Positions 46,095 to 55,078 of a stretch of 64,000 nucleotides of DNA are shown one piece after another. The stretch covers positions 6,200,001 through 6,264,000 of the forward strand of contig NZ_SHKK01000001.1 in NCBI RefSeq assembly GCF_004217135.1. The letters are read 5' to 3'. A program made the translations under genes and the position numbers. Each line of letters begins with the position of its first letter. Position 1 is the stretch's first letter. This stretch comes from Micromonospora violae. GTDB taxonomy: Bacteria; Actinomycetota; Actinomycetes; Mycobacteriales; Micromonosporaceae. The notes under the pieces were generated by a model. It was not told the origin of the DNA, did not search any database, and was given only the letters and a program-made list of their open reading frames with translations.

Positions 46095-48542
46095 TCAGGC
46101 CGGGACGAGTTCCCGGCATCGGCGCAGGGCGGCCAGGGCCAGCGGTGCGTCCCGGCCCGCGATCCCGGCCTCCAACTCGGCGACCGCCGCCGCGGCCCGT
46201 GCCGGATCACCGGCTGCGGCTGCCGCCTCGGCCAGCACCAACACGGCATCGCCGGCCCACGCCAGGATGCCCTTTCCGCGTACCAGCGCCAGCGCGTCCG
46301 TCGCGTGCCGGACGGCCTCGTCCGGGCGTTCAGCCAGGGTCAGTCGGGCCAACGCCGAGAGCGCCTGCACCAGCGGCCAGATCGCCCCGACCCGTCCCGC
46401 GTCGGCCACCACCTCCCGCAGCGCCCGTTCGGCCATCTCCACCTCCTCGGCGCTGTCGTCGCCGCCGCTGGCGGTGCCGGCGGTACGGGCCAGCACGGTC
46501 GCCAGTTCGGCCCGCGCGTCCAGGAGGGTGACCGGCATCCGTTCGGCGCTGGCGACCAGCCGGCGGAGCCGTTCGGCGAGTCCGTCCAGTCGGCCAGCGG
46601 CCCGGTCCAGTGACAGTTCGGTCGCCTCCACCAGGGTCGCCAGCCGCTCGTACCCGGTCTCGTCGACCAGTACCCGCCCGGCCGCCAGGAGCGCTTCGGC
46701 CTGCTCCGGGTGACCGGCGTGCAGCGCGCCCTGGGCCCAGTTCAAGCAGGCCCGCGCATGCTCGCGGGGTCGGTCGGCCAACTCGGCGGAAGCGCGAAGC
46801 TCCCGGATGATCGCCCAGGCCGCCGGGTCGCCCAGCTCCAACAGCAGCGAGGCTCGGGCGATGCGGACCGCGAGGTGCGCCGCCGGATAACCGCTGGCCT
46901 CGGCGACGCTCTCCGCCTCCTCGCAGCGGGCCAGGTGGTCGTCGACGTGCCGGCCGACGACGGTGTCGGGGGCGGCGAGGACCGCGAGCGCCGGGGCCTT
47001 GCGGCGCGGCGCGCGCAGGTACGGCACGGCACGCTCGATCTCGGTGTACCCGCGCAGCGCCTCGCCCTGCTGGCGCAGCATCCGCCCGAGCACCAGGCCC
47101 AGCTCACCGCGGGCACCCGGCGGCAGCCGCCGGTCGCCGAGCAGTCGTTCCAGCACCGGGATCGCCTCGGCCTGGCTGAGCCCGTCGATGGCCGACCGGC
47201 CCAGCTTGGCGGCCAGCCGAACCCGTACCGGTCGGGGAAGTTCGGCGATGTCCATCGTCTGGAGCAGGAAGCTGGCGGCGGTCGCGTCGTCGCCGCGCTC
47301 GGTGGCCAGGTCAGCGGCCGCCTCGGCATTGCGGACGAAGTCTGCCCCGCTGCCGGCCCGACGGTAGTGGTGCGCCAACTGGGCCACCGGCCTGGGCAAC
47401 TCCTGCTCCAACACCCGTGCGACGCGCAGGTGCAGCCACTCCCGGCTTTCCCGGGGCACCAGGTCGTAGACCACCTGTCGGGCCAGGTCGTGGCGGAACC
47501 GTAGGCCGTCCTCGGCGTCATGCAGCAGGCCGGCCCGGTGTGCGGCGGTCAACGCCGTGCCGATCGCCATCCGGTCCAGACTGAGCACCGAGGCGAGGAT
47601 GCGCTGATCGGGCGTCATCCCCAGCACGGCCGCCGCGCCGAGCACCTCCCGGGTGGCCTCGTCGAGCGGGCGCAGCCGCCAGAGGAGTACGTCCCGGAGG
47701 ACGAACGGGACACTGTCGTCCGCCAACGGGTCGCCGCCCCGCTCGGCGAGCGTACGCAGCACCTCCTCGACCACGAACGGGATGCCGGCGGTGCGGTCGA
47801 GCAGGGTGGCGGTCAGCTGCTGCGGCGGGTCAGCGAGCCGCAGGGTGCGGGCCGCCAGCCGGCGTACGTCGTCGGCGTCCAGTGGACCGAGCGGAACGCG
47901 CGTGACGCTCCACGGAGGAGTCCGCGCAAGGGTATCGTGGATCGGTGTGCTGCTCCCCGGCGTCGCCGTACGCGCGGTCAACACCACGGCCAGCCCGGCC
48001 ACCGGGTGGGTGCTCAGGTAACCGACGAACTCGCAGGTCACCGGGTCCGCCCAGTGCAGGTCCTCCAGCAGGAGGGTGGCGGGGCTCAGGGCGGCGAGCA
48101 CCGCCGCGACGGCACGGAGCAGGCGATGCCGCTCGGCCGCCGGGTCGGCCAACTCCGGTGGCGCGTCCGGCAGTACGTCGACCAGCTCGGGCAGCAGTGG
48201 CACGAGGGCGCCGGCCACCGGGCTGAGCGGGCCCAGTCGGTCGGCGCTGCCCCGGATCGCGTCCAGCAGGACGCCGAGCGGGAAGGGCTCGGGCACGTCG
48301 TCGCACTCGCCGACCAGGTGCCGCCCGGGAAGGTCGGCGAGCAACTCGGCGACCAGGCGACTCTTGCCGATGCCGGGTTCGCCTTCGAGCAGGATCAGGC
48401 AGGGCGGGGTGGCGACGAGCTGGCGTAACTGGGCCAGCTCCGTCGCGCGGCCGACGAACTCGACGGGCCCGCGCAGACGTTCGGGGCGGACGGGAGATGG
48501 GCTCCCGCCGCCCCGTGTCGTGTCCTGGCCGCCGTCGATCAC
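46095..48542 (-). CDS. STAND/AAA-type regulatory ATPase without a LuxR domain
   Basis: 815 residues. P-loop GEPGIGKS (54-61) and Walker B ATLLLEDLHWADP (about 174) lie in a nucleotide-binding domain, followed by a winged helix and a long TPR-like helical region from about 400 to the end. Proteins of this type are usually LuxR/MalT-like regulators with a C-terminal HTH. Here the chain stops at ALRRCRELVPA with no HTH. It may act through a partner or be a shortened descendant. A 3' terminator follows. Confidence 0.85.
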   Translation of the reverse strand: MIDGGQDTTRGGGSPSPVRPERLRGPVEFVGRATELAQLRQLVATPPCLILLEGEPGIGKSRLVAELLADLPGRHLVGECDDVPEPFPLGVLLDAIRGSADRLGPLSPVAGALVPLLPELVDVLPDAPPELADPAAERHRLLRAVAAVLAALSPATLLLEDLHWADPVTCEFVGYLSTHPVAGLAVVLTARTATPGSSTPIHDTLARTPPWSVTRVPLGPLDADDVRRLAARTLRLADPPQQLTATLLDRTAGIPFVVEEVLRTLAERGGDPLADDSVPFVLRDVLLWRLRPLDEATREVLGAAAVLGMTPDQRILASVLSLDRMAIGTALTAAHRAGLLHDAEDGLRFRHDLARQVVYDLVPRESREWLHLRVARVLEQELPRPVAQLAHHYRRAGSGADFVRNAEAAADLATERGDDATAASFLLQTMDIAELPRPVRVRLAAKLGRSAIDGLSQAEAIPVLERLLGDRRLPPGARGELGLVLGRMLRQQGEALRGYTEIERAVPYLRAPRRKAPALAVLAAPDTVVGRHVDDHLARCEEAESVAEASGYPAAHLAVRIARASLLLELGDPAAWAIIRELRASAELADRPREHARACLNWAQGALHAGHPEQAEALLAAGRVLVDETGYERLATLVEATELSLDRAAGRLDGLAERLRRLVASAERMPVTLLDARAELATVLARTAGTASGGDDSAEEVEMAERALREVVADAGRVGAIWPLVQALSALARLTLAERPDEAVRHATDALALVRGKGILAWAGDAVLVLAEAAAAAGDPARAAAAVAELEAGIAGRDAPLALAALRRCRELVPA

Positions 48543-48648
48543 CGTGGGCCGAGCAGATCACTCCGGCGGTGGCCAACGGCCAGCCGGCGGACCGATGGTG
48601 ACCTGGGTCACGCACCGGGCCGCCGGCCCGTCAGGTCTGTCAGGTCCG

Positions 48649-51600
48649 TCAGGATTCGACGGTGACCGGCACGGCCTTCAGCGAACCGTCACCGTTGCGG
48701 AACTCCAGCACCCCGACGTAGCGCTTCCCCGGGGCGAGCCCGGACCAGCGCAGGGTCAGGTTCGCCGTCGCGCCCGGCTGCACGCTGCGCTGCTTCGGGT
48801 CGACGACGGTCCGGCCGACGGAGGTGCCCGGCGCGCCCGGCAGGTAACTGGTGATGGTGTACGTGCTGTCCTCGTGCCCCACCGGCATGTTCTCGGTGTA
48901 CACCTGCGTGAGGATGAGGGTGTAGTCCCCGGGGCCCTCCGGCAGCTCCACCTTGGCACCGATGCGACTGCTGGGGTGGCCGCCGATGTACTTACCGGCC
49001 TTGTCGTAGACACTGAGGTCGAATTCGACGCACTCCGTCGTGTCGTCGCCATCTTCCGGGTCGTACGAGCAGGTGCGCAGGTCGGACGTCACGTGCACGT
49101 ACGGGTTGCGGGTGCCGGCCGGCACGTGCAGCGTGCTCTTGTGCATGGACGCGGGCAGCGGTGCCGGCAGGTTGTCCAGCGAACCCCAGTCCCAGGACGG
49201 GCCGTCACCGTGCAGGGTGACCTCGCTGCTGGTCCCCGCGGTCAGGCCGGAGAGCTCCGAGATCAGCTTCCCCTTGTAGCCGACCTCGGCGGCGATCCGG
49301 ACGCTGCCGGAGGTGCCCTTGCCGGTGATGGCGTCCGGGGCGATCAGCCCGGAGTTGCGTACGACCAGCGGGCTGCGTACCTCGTGCTTGAACTGGTCAC
49401 GCCAGGTCAGCGAACCGTCGGACCAGGTGTCGAACGCGCCGCCGGTGTTGGTGACCTCCACGGTGAAGCGGGCGGTCCGGCCGGGCTTGATGTGCATCTT
49501 GGCCGGGGTGACCTTGACCTTGTAGCCCGGCGGGGCCTGCACCGACGAGGTGTAGGTGCTGGTCTTGTCGCTGACGTTGGTGACGGTACGGGTGACCGAC
49601 TGCGTGCCCACCATCCGACCCAGCGAGATCGACGGGTAGTTGAGCTGGGCGGTGTCGATCGCGCCGATCGTGTCGCAGCCGTCCAGGTCGCCGAGACCGT
49701 ACTCACCGCCCCGGTCGGCGGACACCCCGCACAGGTACTTGATCCAGTCCTGCTGGTTGGAGTCGTAGACCAGGCCCGGGTCGAAGGCACCACCCGGCTC
49801 GACCTGACCGGCACCGTAGTTGAGCGGGGTGGCGTCGTACGTGCCGATCTTGATCGGGTTGCCCTTGTCGGTCTTGTCCACCGCGCTGGTCATCAGCGCC
49901 GAGCGGACCGCAGCCGGCGACCAGCCGGGGTGCTTGGCCAGCAGCAGGGCGGCGATACCGGCGATGTGCGGGGCCGCCATCGAGGTGCCCGACTCCAGCG
50001 CGAAGTCGTTGCCGCCGATGGACGGGGAGAACGCGGCGATGATGTCCTGGCCGGGCGCGCTGATGTCCGGCTTGAGCAGCTCGCCGGCGTTCAGGTTCGA
50101 CGGGCCCGCCGAGGAGAAGGCGGCGACCGCGGGAGCCTCGACGATCTCCAGCTTGCTCGGCGAGATGGTCGCCGTGGCGTTGCCCTTGGCGACGTACGTG
50201 GTGACCGTGGCCAGGTCGACCTCGTTGATGTGCACGGTCGGCACCGTCTGCACGTCGGCGTTGAGGGAGTTCAGCTCGTCGTTGTACAGCACCATGCCGA
50301 CCCCGCCGGCCCGCGCCACCTCGATGCTCTTGTCGGTACGTGGGACCTCGCCGCGCAGGCAGAGCACGATCGCGCCCTTGACCTTTGCCGGGTCCAGTGT
50401 GTCGTCCGCGCAGAAGCTGGCACCGTAGGCGCTGTTGGGGTCGACCGCGCTGTCCTTCGAGAAGACCAGTCGGGCCGGCCCGACGCCGGTCTCGCCCATG
50501 CCCACACCGGCGATGGTGGTGCCGTCGCCGAGGGTGAGCGTGCGGGTGTTCTGCCGGTCGGTCGTGCTCGCGGCCACCGTGGTCAGCCAGGGCGTCGAGT
50601 TGTCGACGGTGTTGGCGAACGGGCCGGAGTTGCCGGCGGCGGCGGCGACGAACACCCCGGCAGCGGCCGCGTTGAAGAACGTCGCGTCGACCGCCCCGAA
50701 CCGCTCGGTGTCGTCACCGATCGAGTAGTTGATCACGTCGACGCCGTCCGCGACCGCGTCGTCGATGGCGTGCACGATGTCGATGTCGGTGCCGGTCGCT
50801 CCACCCGCACCGTTGTCGTACAGCGCTTTGTAGATCGCCAACCGGGCGGCCGGCGCCATGCCGGAGATCATGCCCAGGTCCTGGGTGCCCGACGTCGCCC
50901 GCACGCCGTGGATGCCGGCGGCGGTGCTCGCGGTGTGGGTGCCGTGGCCGTTACGGTCGCGCGGCGAGGCGTAGTCGTCCGGGAACGCGTCGGCGATGCC
51001 ACTGTCGTTGTACCAACGCGCCCCGATCACCTTGTTGTTGCAGGTGACCGGCGCCTCGACGCCGACGTCGCAGGTGCCCTTCCACTTCGCGTCGATGATG
51101 GCCTGGTCGGGGCGTGGACTGGGCAGCGGCGCGAAGCTCGCGCTCTCCGGCCAGAAGCCGCTGTCGATGACTCCGACGATGACGCCCTCGCCCGCGTGCG
51201 GGTCCCCGCCGAACTCCTTCTCCCACACCCCACCCTTGCCGGTCAGGCCCAGGTAGTCCGGCGTGTGTGAGGTGGCGGCGTGCACCTTGCGGCTCTCGTA
51301 CACCGCTCGGACGCCCTTGGTGGCGCGCAACTGGGCGGCCTGTCGCCCGGTCAGGTCGGCGGCGAAGCCGTTGAACGCGGTCTCCATGGTGACGCGGGTG
51401 CGCTCGGCGGGCACGCCGACACGGTCCAGCACCGACTGACGCTTCTGACGCAGGTGATCCCGGTAGGCGTTGGCGTTCCCGGACGTGCGGTTCAGCTTGG
51501 CGCCGTCGGCCGGCTTGGTGGCCGCGATCCCGGGGACCCCGCCGGTGTAGGTGGCCAGCGGCTCCTCGTCGAGCTGGACGAGGTAGCGGACTGTCGGTCC

Positions 51601-51729
51601 ACTGCTGGCCGGCGCCGCGGTGGCGCTGGCGGGCAGGCTGGTCAGGCCGGCGGCGGTCAGCGCCGCCGCGGCCAGCAGGCTGATCCCGTGCCTGGCCCGT
51701 CCGGTCCGATGTGTGTTCGGTTGTGGCAC
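48649..51729 (-). CDS. Secreted S8 subtilisin-like serine protease
   Basis: 1026 residues from the GTG at 51729 (GGAGG, 7-nt spacer); a longer frame upstream has no such site. A signal peptide ends near ASATAAP (40). An I9 propeptide follows (about 46-152), then the catalytic domain with Asp189 (GVIDSGFWPES), His262 (RNGHGTHTAS), Asn367 (AAGNSGP) and Ser583 (SGTSMAAPHIAG). A PA domain is inserted between the His and Ser (about 420-520). C-terminal Fn3-like and pre-peptidase-type domains complete the plant-subtilase-like layout. It is secreted and degrades protein. Confidence 0.94.
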   Translation of the reverse strand: MPQPNTHRTGRARHGISLLAAAALTAAGLTSLPASATAAPASSGPTVRYLVQLDEEPLATYTGGVPGIAATKPADGAKLNRTSGNANAYRDHLRQKRQSVLDRVGVPAERTRVTMETAFNGFAADLTGRQAAQLRATKGVRAVYESRKVHAATSHTPDYLGLTGKGGVWEKEFGGDPHAGEGVIVGVIDSGFWPESASFAPLPSPRPDQAIIDAKWKGTCDVGVEAPVTCNNKVIGARWYNDSGIADAFPDDYASPRDRNGHGTHTASTAAGIHGVRATSGTQDLGMISGMAPAARLAIYKALYDNGAGGATGTDIDIVHAIDDAVADGVDVINYSIGDDTERFGAVDATFFNAAAAGVFVAAAAGNSGPFANTVDNSTPWLTTVAASTTDRQNTRTLTLGDGTTIAGVGMGETGVGPARLVFSKDSAVDPNSAYGASFCADDTLDPAKVKGAIVLCLRGEVPRTDKSIEVARAGGVGMVLYNDELNSLNADVQTVPTVHINEVDLATVTTYVAKGNATATISPSKLEIVEAPAVAAFSSAGPSNLNAGELLKPDISAPGQDIIAAFSPSIGGNDFALESGTSMAAPHIAGIAALLLAKHPGWSPAAVRSALMTSAVDKTDKGNPIKIGTYDATPLNYGAGQVEPGGAFDPGLVYDSNQQDWIKYLCGVSADRGGEYGLGDLDGCDTIGAIDTAQLNYPSISLGRMVGTQSVTRTVTNVSDKTSTYTSSVQAPPGYKVKVTPAKMHIKPGRTARFTVEVTNTGGAFDTWSDGSLTWRDQFKHEVRSPLVVRNSGLIAPDAITGKGTSGSVRIAAEVGYKGKLISELSGLTAGTSSEVTLHGDGPSWDWGSLDNLPAPLPASMHKSTLHVPAGTRNPYVHVTSDLRTCSYDPEDGDDTTECVEFDLSVYDKAGKYIGGHPSSRIGAKVELPEGPGDYTLILTQVYTENMPVGHEDSTYTITSYLPGAPGTSVGRTVVDPKQRSVQPGATANLTLRWSGLAPGKRYVGVLEFRNGDGSLKAVPVTVES

Positions 51730-51900
51730 GTCGTTGCCTCCACGTTCGGTGCCGGCCGCCACGACTGATGGCGGTGGCCGAAACCTAGGATCGGTACCGA
51801 TCATCGAGAAGCGCCCGTAACCTGGCCGTCATCTTGGAAACAAGCTCGTAACACAACAGGTACTTTGCGCGTCATTTCGGGACGTCGACTCGGGGGATCC

Positions 51901-52725
51901 ATGACGATTAGTCGACTGTCCGTGCCGCCGGTCGAGTCCGCCTTCGTGGTCTTCGACGCCCAGAGCTCCGGCTGCCTGTCGTACGGGGTCGAGGAGGCGG
52001 GCCGCCGCTGGCTCGTCAAGACGGCCGTCACGGTCGAAGGCCGAGCCTCGCTCACCCGGGCCTGCGCGATGCACGCCGCAGTCCGCCATCCGGCGATCGT
52101 CCGTCCTGTCCGGACGATCCACGGCGCGGCTGGTCCGACGCTCATCTACCCCTGGCACGACGGCAGCGTGCTGAACCATGCCACCGTGCACGGCACGGAC
52201 CGCAGCGCGCTGGCCCGATTCCAGCAGCTCCCGCTTCCGCACGTCGAGGCGGCGCTCGACGCGATCCTCGACGCCCACCTCGCCGTCAGCGCCGCCGGCC
52301 TCGTCGCCGTCGACCTCTACGACGGCTGCTTCCTGTACGACTTCGCCGCCGGTCGAATGCGGTTGGTCGACCTCGACGAGTACCGACCCGGGCCGTTCGT
52401 GCTGGAGGCGGACCGGCTGCCGGGATCACGCCGCTACATGGCGCCGGAGGAGTTCGTCCGTGGCGCGGTCATCGACGAGCGGACCACCGTGCACGTGCTC
52501 GGCCGCACCCTGCACCACCTGCTCGATTCGCCGGAGGGCACCGGCGATGCCGCCGGCCACCGCCGTTCCGCACGGGCCGCGAAGCGCCGGCGGGATACAC
52601 CGGAGGCTTGGCGGGGCACCGCCAAGCAGCGCCGGGTCGTGGAACGAGCGACGAGGCAGGCGCCAGCCGCCCGGTACCCCGACGTGCCAGCCCTGGTCCA
52701 CGCCTGGCGGTTGGTGACGCCATGA
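51901..52725 (+). CDS. Degenerate Ser/Thr protein kinase-like protein
   Basis: 274 residues. The kinase outline is visible: Lys in RRWLVKTAVTVEG, a helix-C-like segment, a catalytic-loop stretch AVDLYDGCFLYDF where HRD and Asn are altered (AVD, and no Asn at the usual place), VDLDEYRPG in place of DFG, and an APE-like MAPEEFVRG. Activity is therefore doubtful; it may be a pseudokinase or act on a small molecule. GGGGGA precedes the ATG. It is divergent from the protease gene. Confidence 0.75.
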   Translation: MTISRLSVPPVESAFVVFDAQSSGCLSYGVEEAGRRWLVKTAVTVEGRASLTRACAMHAAVRHPAIVRPVRTIHGAAGPTLIYPWHDGSVLNHATVHGTDRSALARFQQLPLPHVEAALDAILDAHLAVSAAGLVAVDLYDGCFLYDFAAGRMRLVDLDEYRPGPFVLEADRLPGSRRYMAPEEFVRGAVIDERTTVHVLGRTLHHLLDSPEGTGDAAGHRRSARAAKRRRDTPEAWRGTAKQRRVVERATRQAPAARYPDVPALVHAWRLVTP

Positions 52726-52773
52726 ACCGGCCCGTGGCACGTCCCCACCGACGGGCCGCGTGCCGATCATGTC

Positions 52774-52843
52774 GGGTGCGGGGTGCGGGGTGCGGGGTGC
52801 GGGGTGCGGGGTGCGGGGTGCGGGGTGCGGGGTGCGGGGTGCG
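52774..52843. repeat. Ten perfect tandem copies of GGGTGCG
   Basis: Ten exact heptamers (70 bp). The plus strand reads as GGGG runs separated by TGC, an ideal pattern for intramolecular G-quadruplexes. It starts 49 nt after the kinase-like gene. Confidence 0.95.
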
Positions 52844-52934
52844 CGAGGGCGCAGGGCCAAAGGCCCGAGGTTGGGGTGTGGGACCGGGGTCCGGGGGTGG
52901 TGGGCCAAGGCCCAGGGCCGGGTGCGGGGCCGGT

Positions 52935-52984
52935 GTGTGGGGGTCGGGGTGTGGGGGCCGGGGTGTGGGGGTCGGGGTGTGGGG
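52935..52984. repeat. 14-bp G-rich tandem repeat
   Basis: Unit GTGTGGGGGTCGGG, three full copies (the second with CC for TC) and a partial fourth. Again G-quadruplex-prone on the plus strand. Confidence 0.85.
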
Positions 52985-53162
52985 CCCAAGGCCCTGGTGC
53001 GGAGCCAGCCCACCGCCAGCGGCGGGAGTTGCGCCGCCAGGGGGCGCGGGGTCGGGGTGTAGGGCGTGGGCGCGGCCCAAGGCCTGGGGGCCGGCTGCGG
53101 AGCCGGGGCCCGGGGGCCAGGTGCGGGGCGGGGCCGGGGCTGCGGGGGACGAGCGAGGGCTC

Positions 53163-54413
53163 CTACGTGCGTCGGTGGTAGTGGTTGCGGCGGGGGAGTT
53201 GTTTGGGGTCGAGCCAGGTGGGTGGTGTGAATTCGGGGTGGCCGTCGTTGGCGAGTCGGACGGTCCAGTTGGTGTGGTGGAGGTGTCGGTGGTGGTGGCC
53301 GCAGAGCAGGACGGCGTTGGTGAGGTTGGTGGTGCCGCCGTCGGCCCAGTGGTGGATGTGGTGGGCGTGGCACCAGCGGGGTGGTCGGTCGCAGCCGGGG
53401 AAGGCGCAGCCTTTGTCGCGCAGGACGAGGGCGCGGCGGAGGGGTCCGGTGATGAGGCGGCGTTGTCGGCCGAGGTCGAGTGGTTGGCCGGTGCTGTTGA
53501 GGACGGCGGGGAGGATGGCGGCGTCGCAGGCGAGGCGGCGTACGACCTCGGGGGTGAGTTGCGGGCCGGTGTCGAGGGTGCCGGTGCCGAGTTGGTGGGT
53601 CAGTTCGTCGTAGGTGGTGGTGACGACGATCTGGGCGGGTTCGCCGCCGCTGTCGGGTAGTTCGCCGGTGCGTAGGGCGAGTCGGCAGACGTCGGTGAGG
53701 GCGTCGTGGCGGCGTTGCCCGGGGGTCCGGGTGTCGTCCGGTCCGGACGGGGCGGTGAGTGGGTCGATGGTGGCGCGGAGAAGGCCGGCGGTTTCGGCGT
53801 CGAGGATGCCGGTGAGTCGTAGGCGGCCGTCGGTTTGTGTGGACAGGGTGAGGTGCCGGTCGCGGTCGGCGCGGGCGGCGTCGGCGTCCAGGGCTTTTTG
53901 GGTGGCGGCGTCGGCGAGGTCGGGGGCGACGTGGTCGAGGATGCGGGTGCCGAGTTTGCGCAGCAGGGTGGGGTCGAACTGCCCGGCCCACTCGACGAGC
54001 ACACCGACCGCTTTGTCGGCGGCTTCCGCGCCGGCCGTGGTCTGCACGGTGGTGACGGTGTCCGTGATGACCCGGGCCTGATCCAGGGTGATGACACCGT
54101 CGGCCAGCGCTTGGCGGACGCCGGGGTTGCCGCTGTCCAGGGCGGTGGCGAGGTCAACGAGCCGGCGGGCGGCCGGAACGGTCAGCCGCAGCCTTTCGCG
54201 CAACCAGACCGCGGTGCAGGAGGCCCCTTGCGCGCGGGCGATGCCACGACCGTCGACCTCGCGGACCAAGGCGAGTTTGACGGCGGCGAGACGCTGCTCC
54301 AACCGGTGCGCGGCCTCCAGCGCACCGACCAGATCATCCTCGCTGAGAGCCCAGGCGGCAGCGTCAACACAGGCGGCGACCGCGTCGTCTGCCTGCGCCA
54401 ACTCCTCAACCAT
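53163..54413 (-). CDS. DUF222 HNH endonuclease (13E12-type)
   Basis: 416 residues. An N-terminal DUF222 helical domain (RLRLTVPAARRLVDLATAL and ALADGVITLDQARVI) is followed by a C-terminal HNH nuclease: CAFPGCDRPPRWCHAHHI, HHWADGGTTNLTNAVLLC and GHHHRHLHH. The zinc Cys pairs and catalytic His are intact. Such genes are repetitive in actinobacteria (13E12 family in mycobacteria) and behave like selfish or phage-derived elements. It is flanked by simple-repeat arrays on both sides. Confidence 0.92.
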   Translation of the reverse strand: MVEELAQADDAVAACVDAAAWALSEDDLVGALEAAHRLEQRLAAVKLALVREVDGRGIARAQGASCTAVWLRERLRLTVPAARRLVDLATALDSGNPGVRQALADGVITLDQARVITDTVTTVQTTAGAEAADKAVGVLVEWAGQFDPTLLRKLGTRILDHVAPDLADAATQKALDADAARADRDRHLTLSTQTDGRLRLTGILDAETAGLLRATIDPLTAPSGPDDTRTPGQRRHDALTDVCRLALRTGELPDSGGEPAQIVVTTTYDELTHQLGTGTLDTGPQLTPEVVRRLACDAAILPAVLNSTGQPLDLGRQRRLITGPLRRALVLRDKGCAFPGCDRPPRWCHAHHIHHWADGGTTNLTNAVLLCGHHHRHLHHTNWTVRLANDGHPEFTPPTWLDPKQLPRRNHYHRRT

Positions 54414-55078
54414 GACCCAAGACTAGAACACGTGTACGACACTTTCAGTCGCCATGATCAATGGTTGGCGGCGCCTAATGCCAATCAAGGCGCCTCTGCG
54501 ACCAGGCCGGGCCAGGCGCGATCATTTAAGGACCGTGTGGCGCTGTGCCGCGCCGCGCCGCGCCGCGCCGCGCCGTGCCGCGCCGCGCCGTGCCGCGCCG
54601 CGCCGTGCCGCGCCGCGCCGTGCCGCGCCGCGCCGTGCCGCGCCGCGCCGTGCCGCGCCGCGCCGTGCCGTGCCGCGCCGTGCCGTGCCGCGCCGTGCCG
54701 CGCTGCGCCGTGCCGTGCCGCGCCGTGCCGTGCCGCGCCGTGCCGCGCTGCGCCGTGCCGTGCCGCGCCGTGCCGTGCCGCGCCGTGCCGCGCCGCGCCG
54801 TGCCGCGCCGCGCCGTGCCGCGCTGCGCCGTGCCGTGCCGCGCCGTGCCGTGCCGTGCCGTGCCGTGCCGCGCTGTGCCGCGCCGTGCCGTGCTGCTTGA
54901 GCCGCCTGTGCCGTGCCGTGCCGTGCCGCGCTGCGCCGCGCCGCGCCGCGCCAGCTCGTGGTTGCCGCCGGGGCAGGTGACGCGAGAGAGGTCGTGCCAG
55001 GGTGTCGCGAGAGGGGCCGGCCGGCGAAGCGCGGGCCGGAACCGGTGGTCCAGGGTTGCGTGGTCGGTGACGCTCTGG
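54414..55078. other. Gap dominated by a pentanucleotide array
   Basis: 665 bp between the HNH gene start and the HxlR gene end. The middle (54541-54952) is a microsatellite. The flanks (54414-54540 and 54953-55078) show no gene or clear signal. The long open frames through the array result from its 5-bp period. Confidence 0.75.
54541..54952. repeat. Pentanucleotide (YGCYG)n microsatellite, about 79 units
   Basis: 54541-54895 is an unbroken run of 71 five-base units, nearly all CGCCG or TGCCG, with a few CGCTG. A 13-nt interruption follows, then eight more units and a partial one to 54952. Within 54586-54665 the units are ordered as repeats of CGCCG-TGCCG-CGCCG (15 bp), so a higher-order period exists. 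No strand gives a credible protein. Confidence 0.93.

Larger units (their letters stand above)
52726..53162. other. G-rich low-complexity region, no gene
   Basis: 437 bp of strong G over C skew on the plus strand, built from short G-tract repeats (52774-52843 and 52935-52984 listed separately). Long open frames cross it on both strands, but they have repeat-derived composition and no ribosome site, so I call it noncoding. Confidence 0.75.

Noticed and set aside
48076..51270. 1064-residue open frame on the plus strand
   Set aside because: It is the antisense of the subtilase and part of the ATPase gene; Val/Arg/Gly-rich without motifs.
52722..53660. ORF starting MNRPVARPHRR that overlaps the kinase-like stop by ATGA
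   Set aside because: The overlap looks like coupling, but the frame consists of translated heptamer repeats (RGAGCGV) and then runs antisense into the HNH gene. No evidence of selection for protein.
52426..53991. 521-residue Pro/Thr/His-rich frame on the minus strand
   Set aside because: Its composition comes from the G-rich repeats and from the HNH gene read in another frame.
53835..54980. Plus-strand frame with RAAPC repeats
   Set aside because: A 5-bp repeat without stop codons is open in every frame. There is no ribosome site, and half of it is antisense to the HNH gene.
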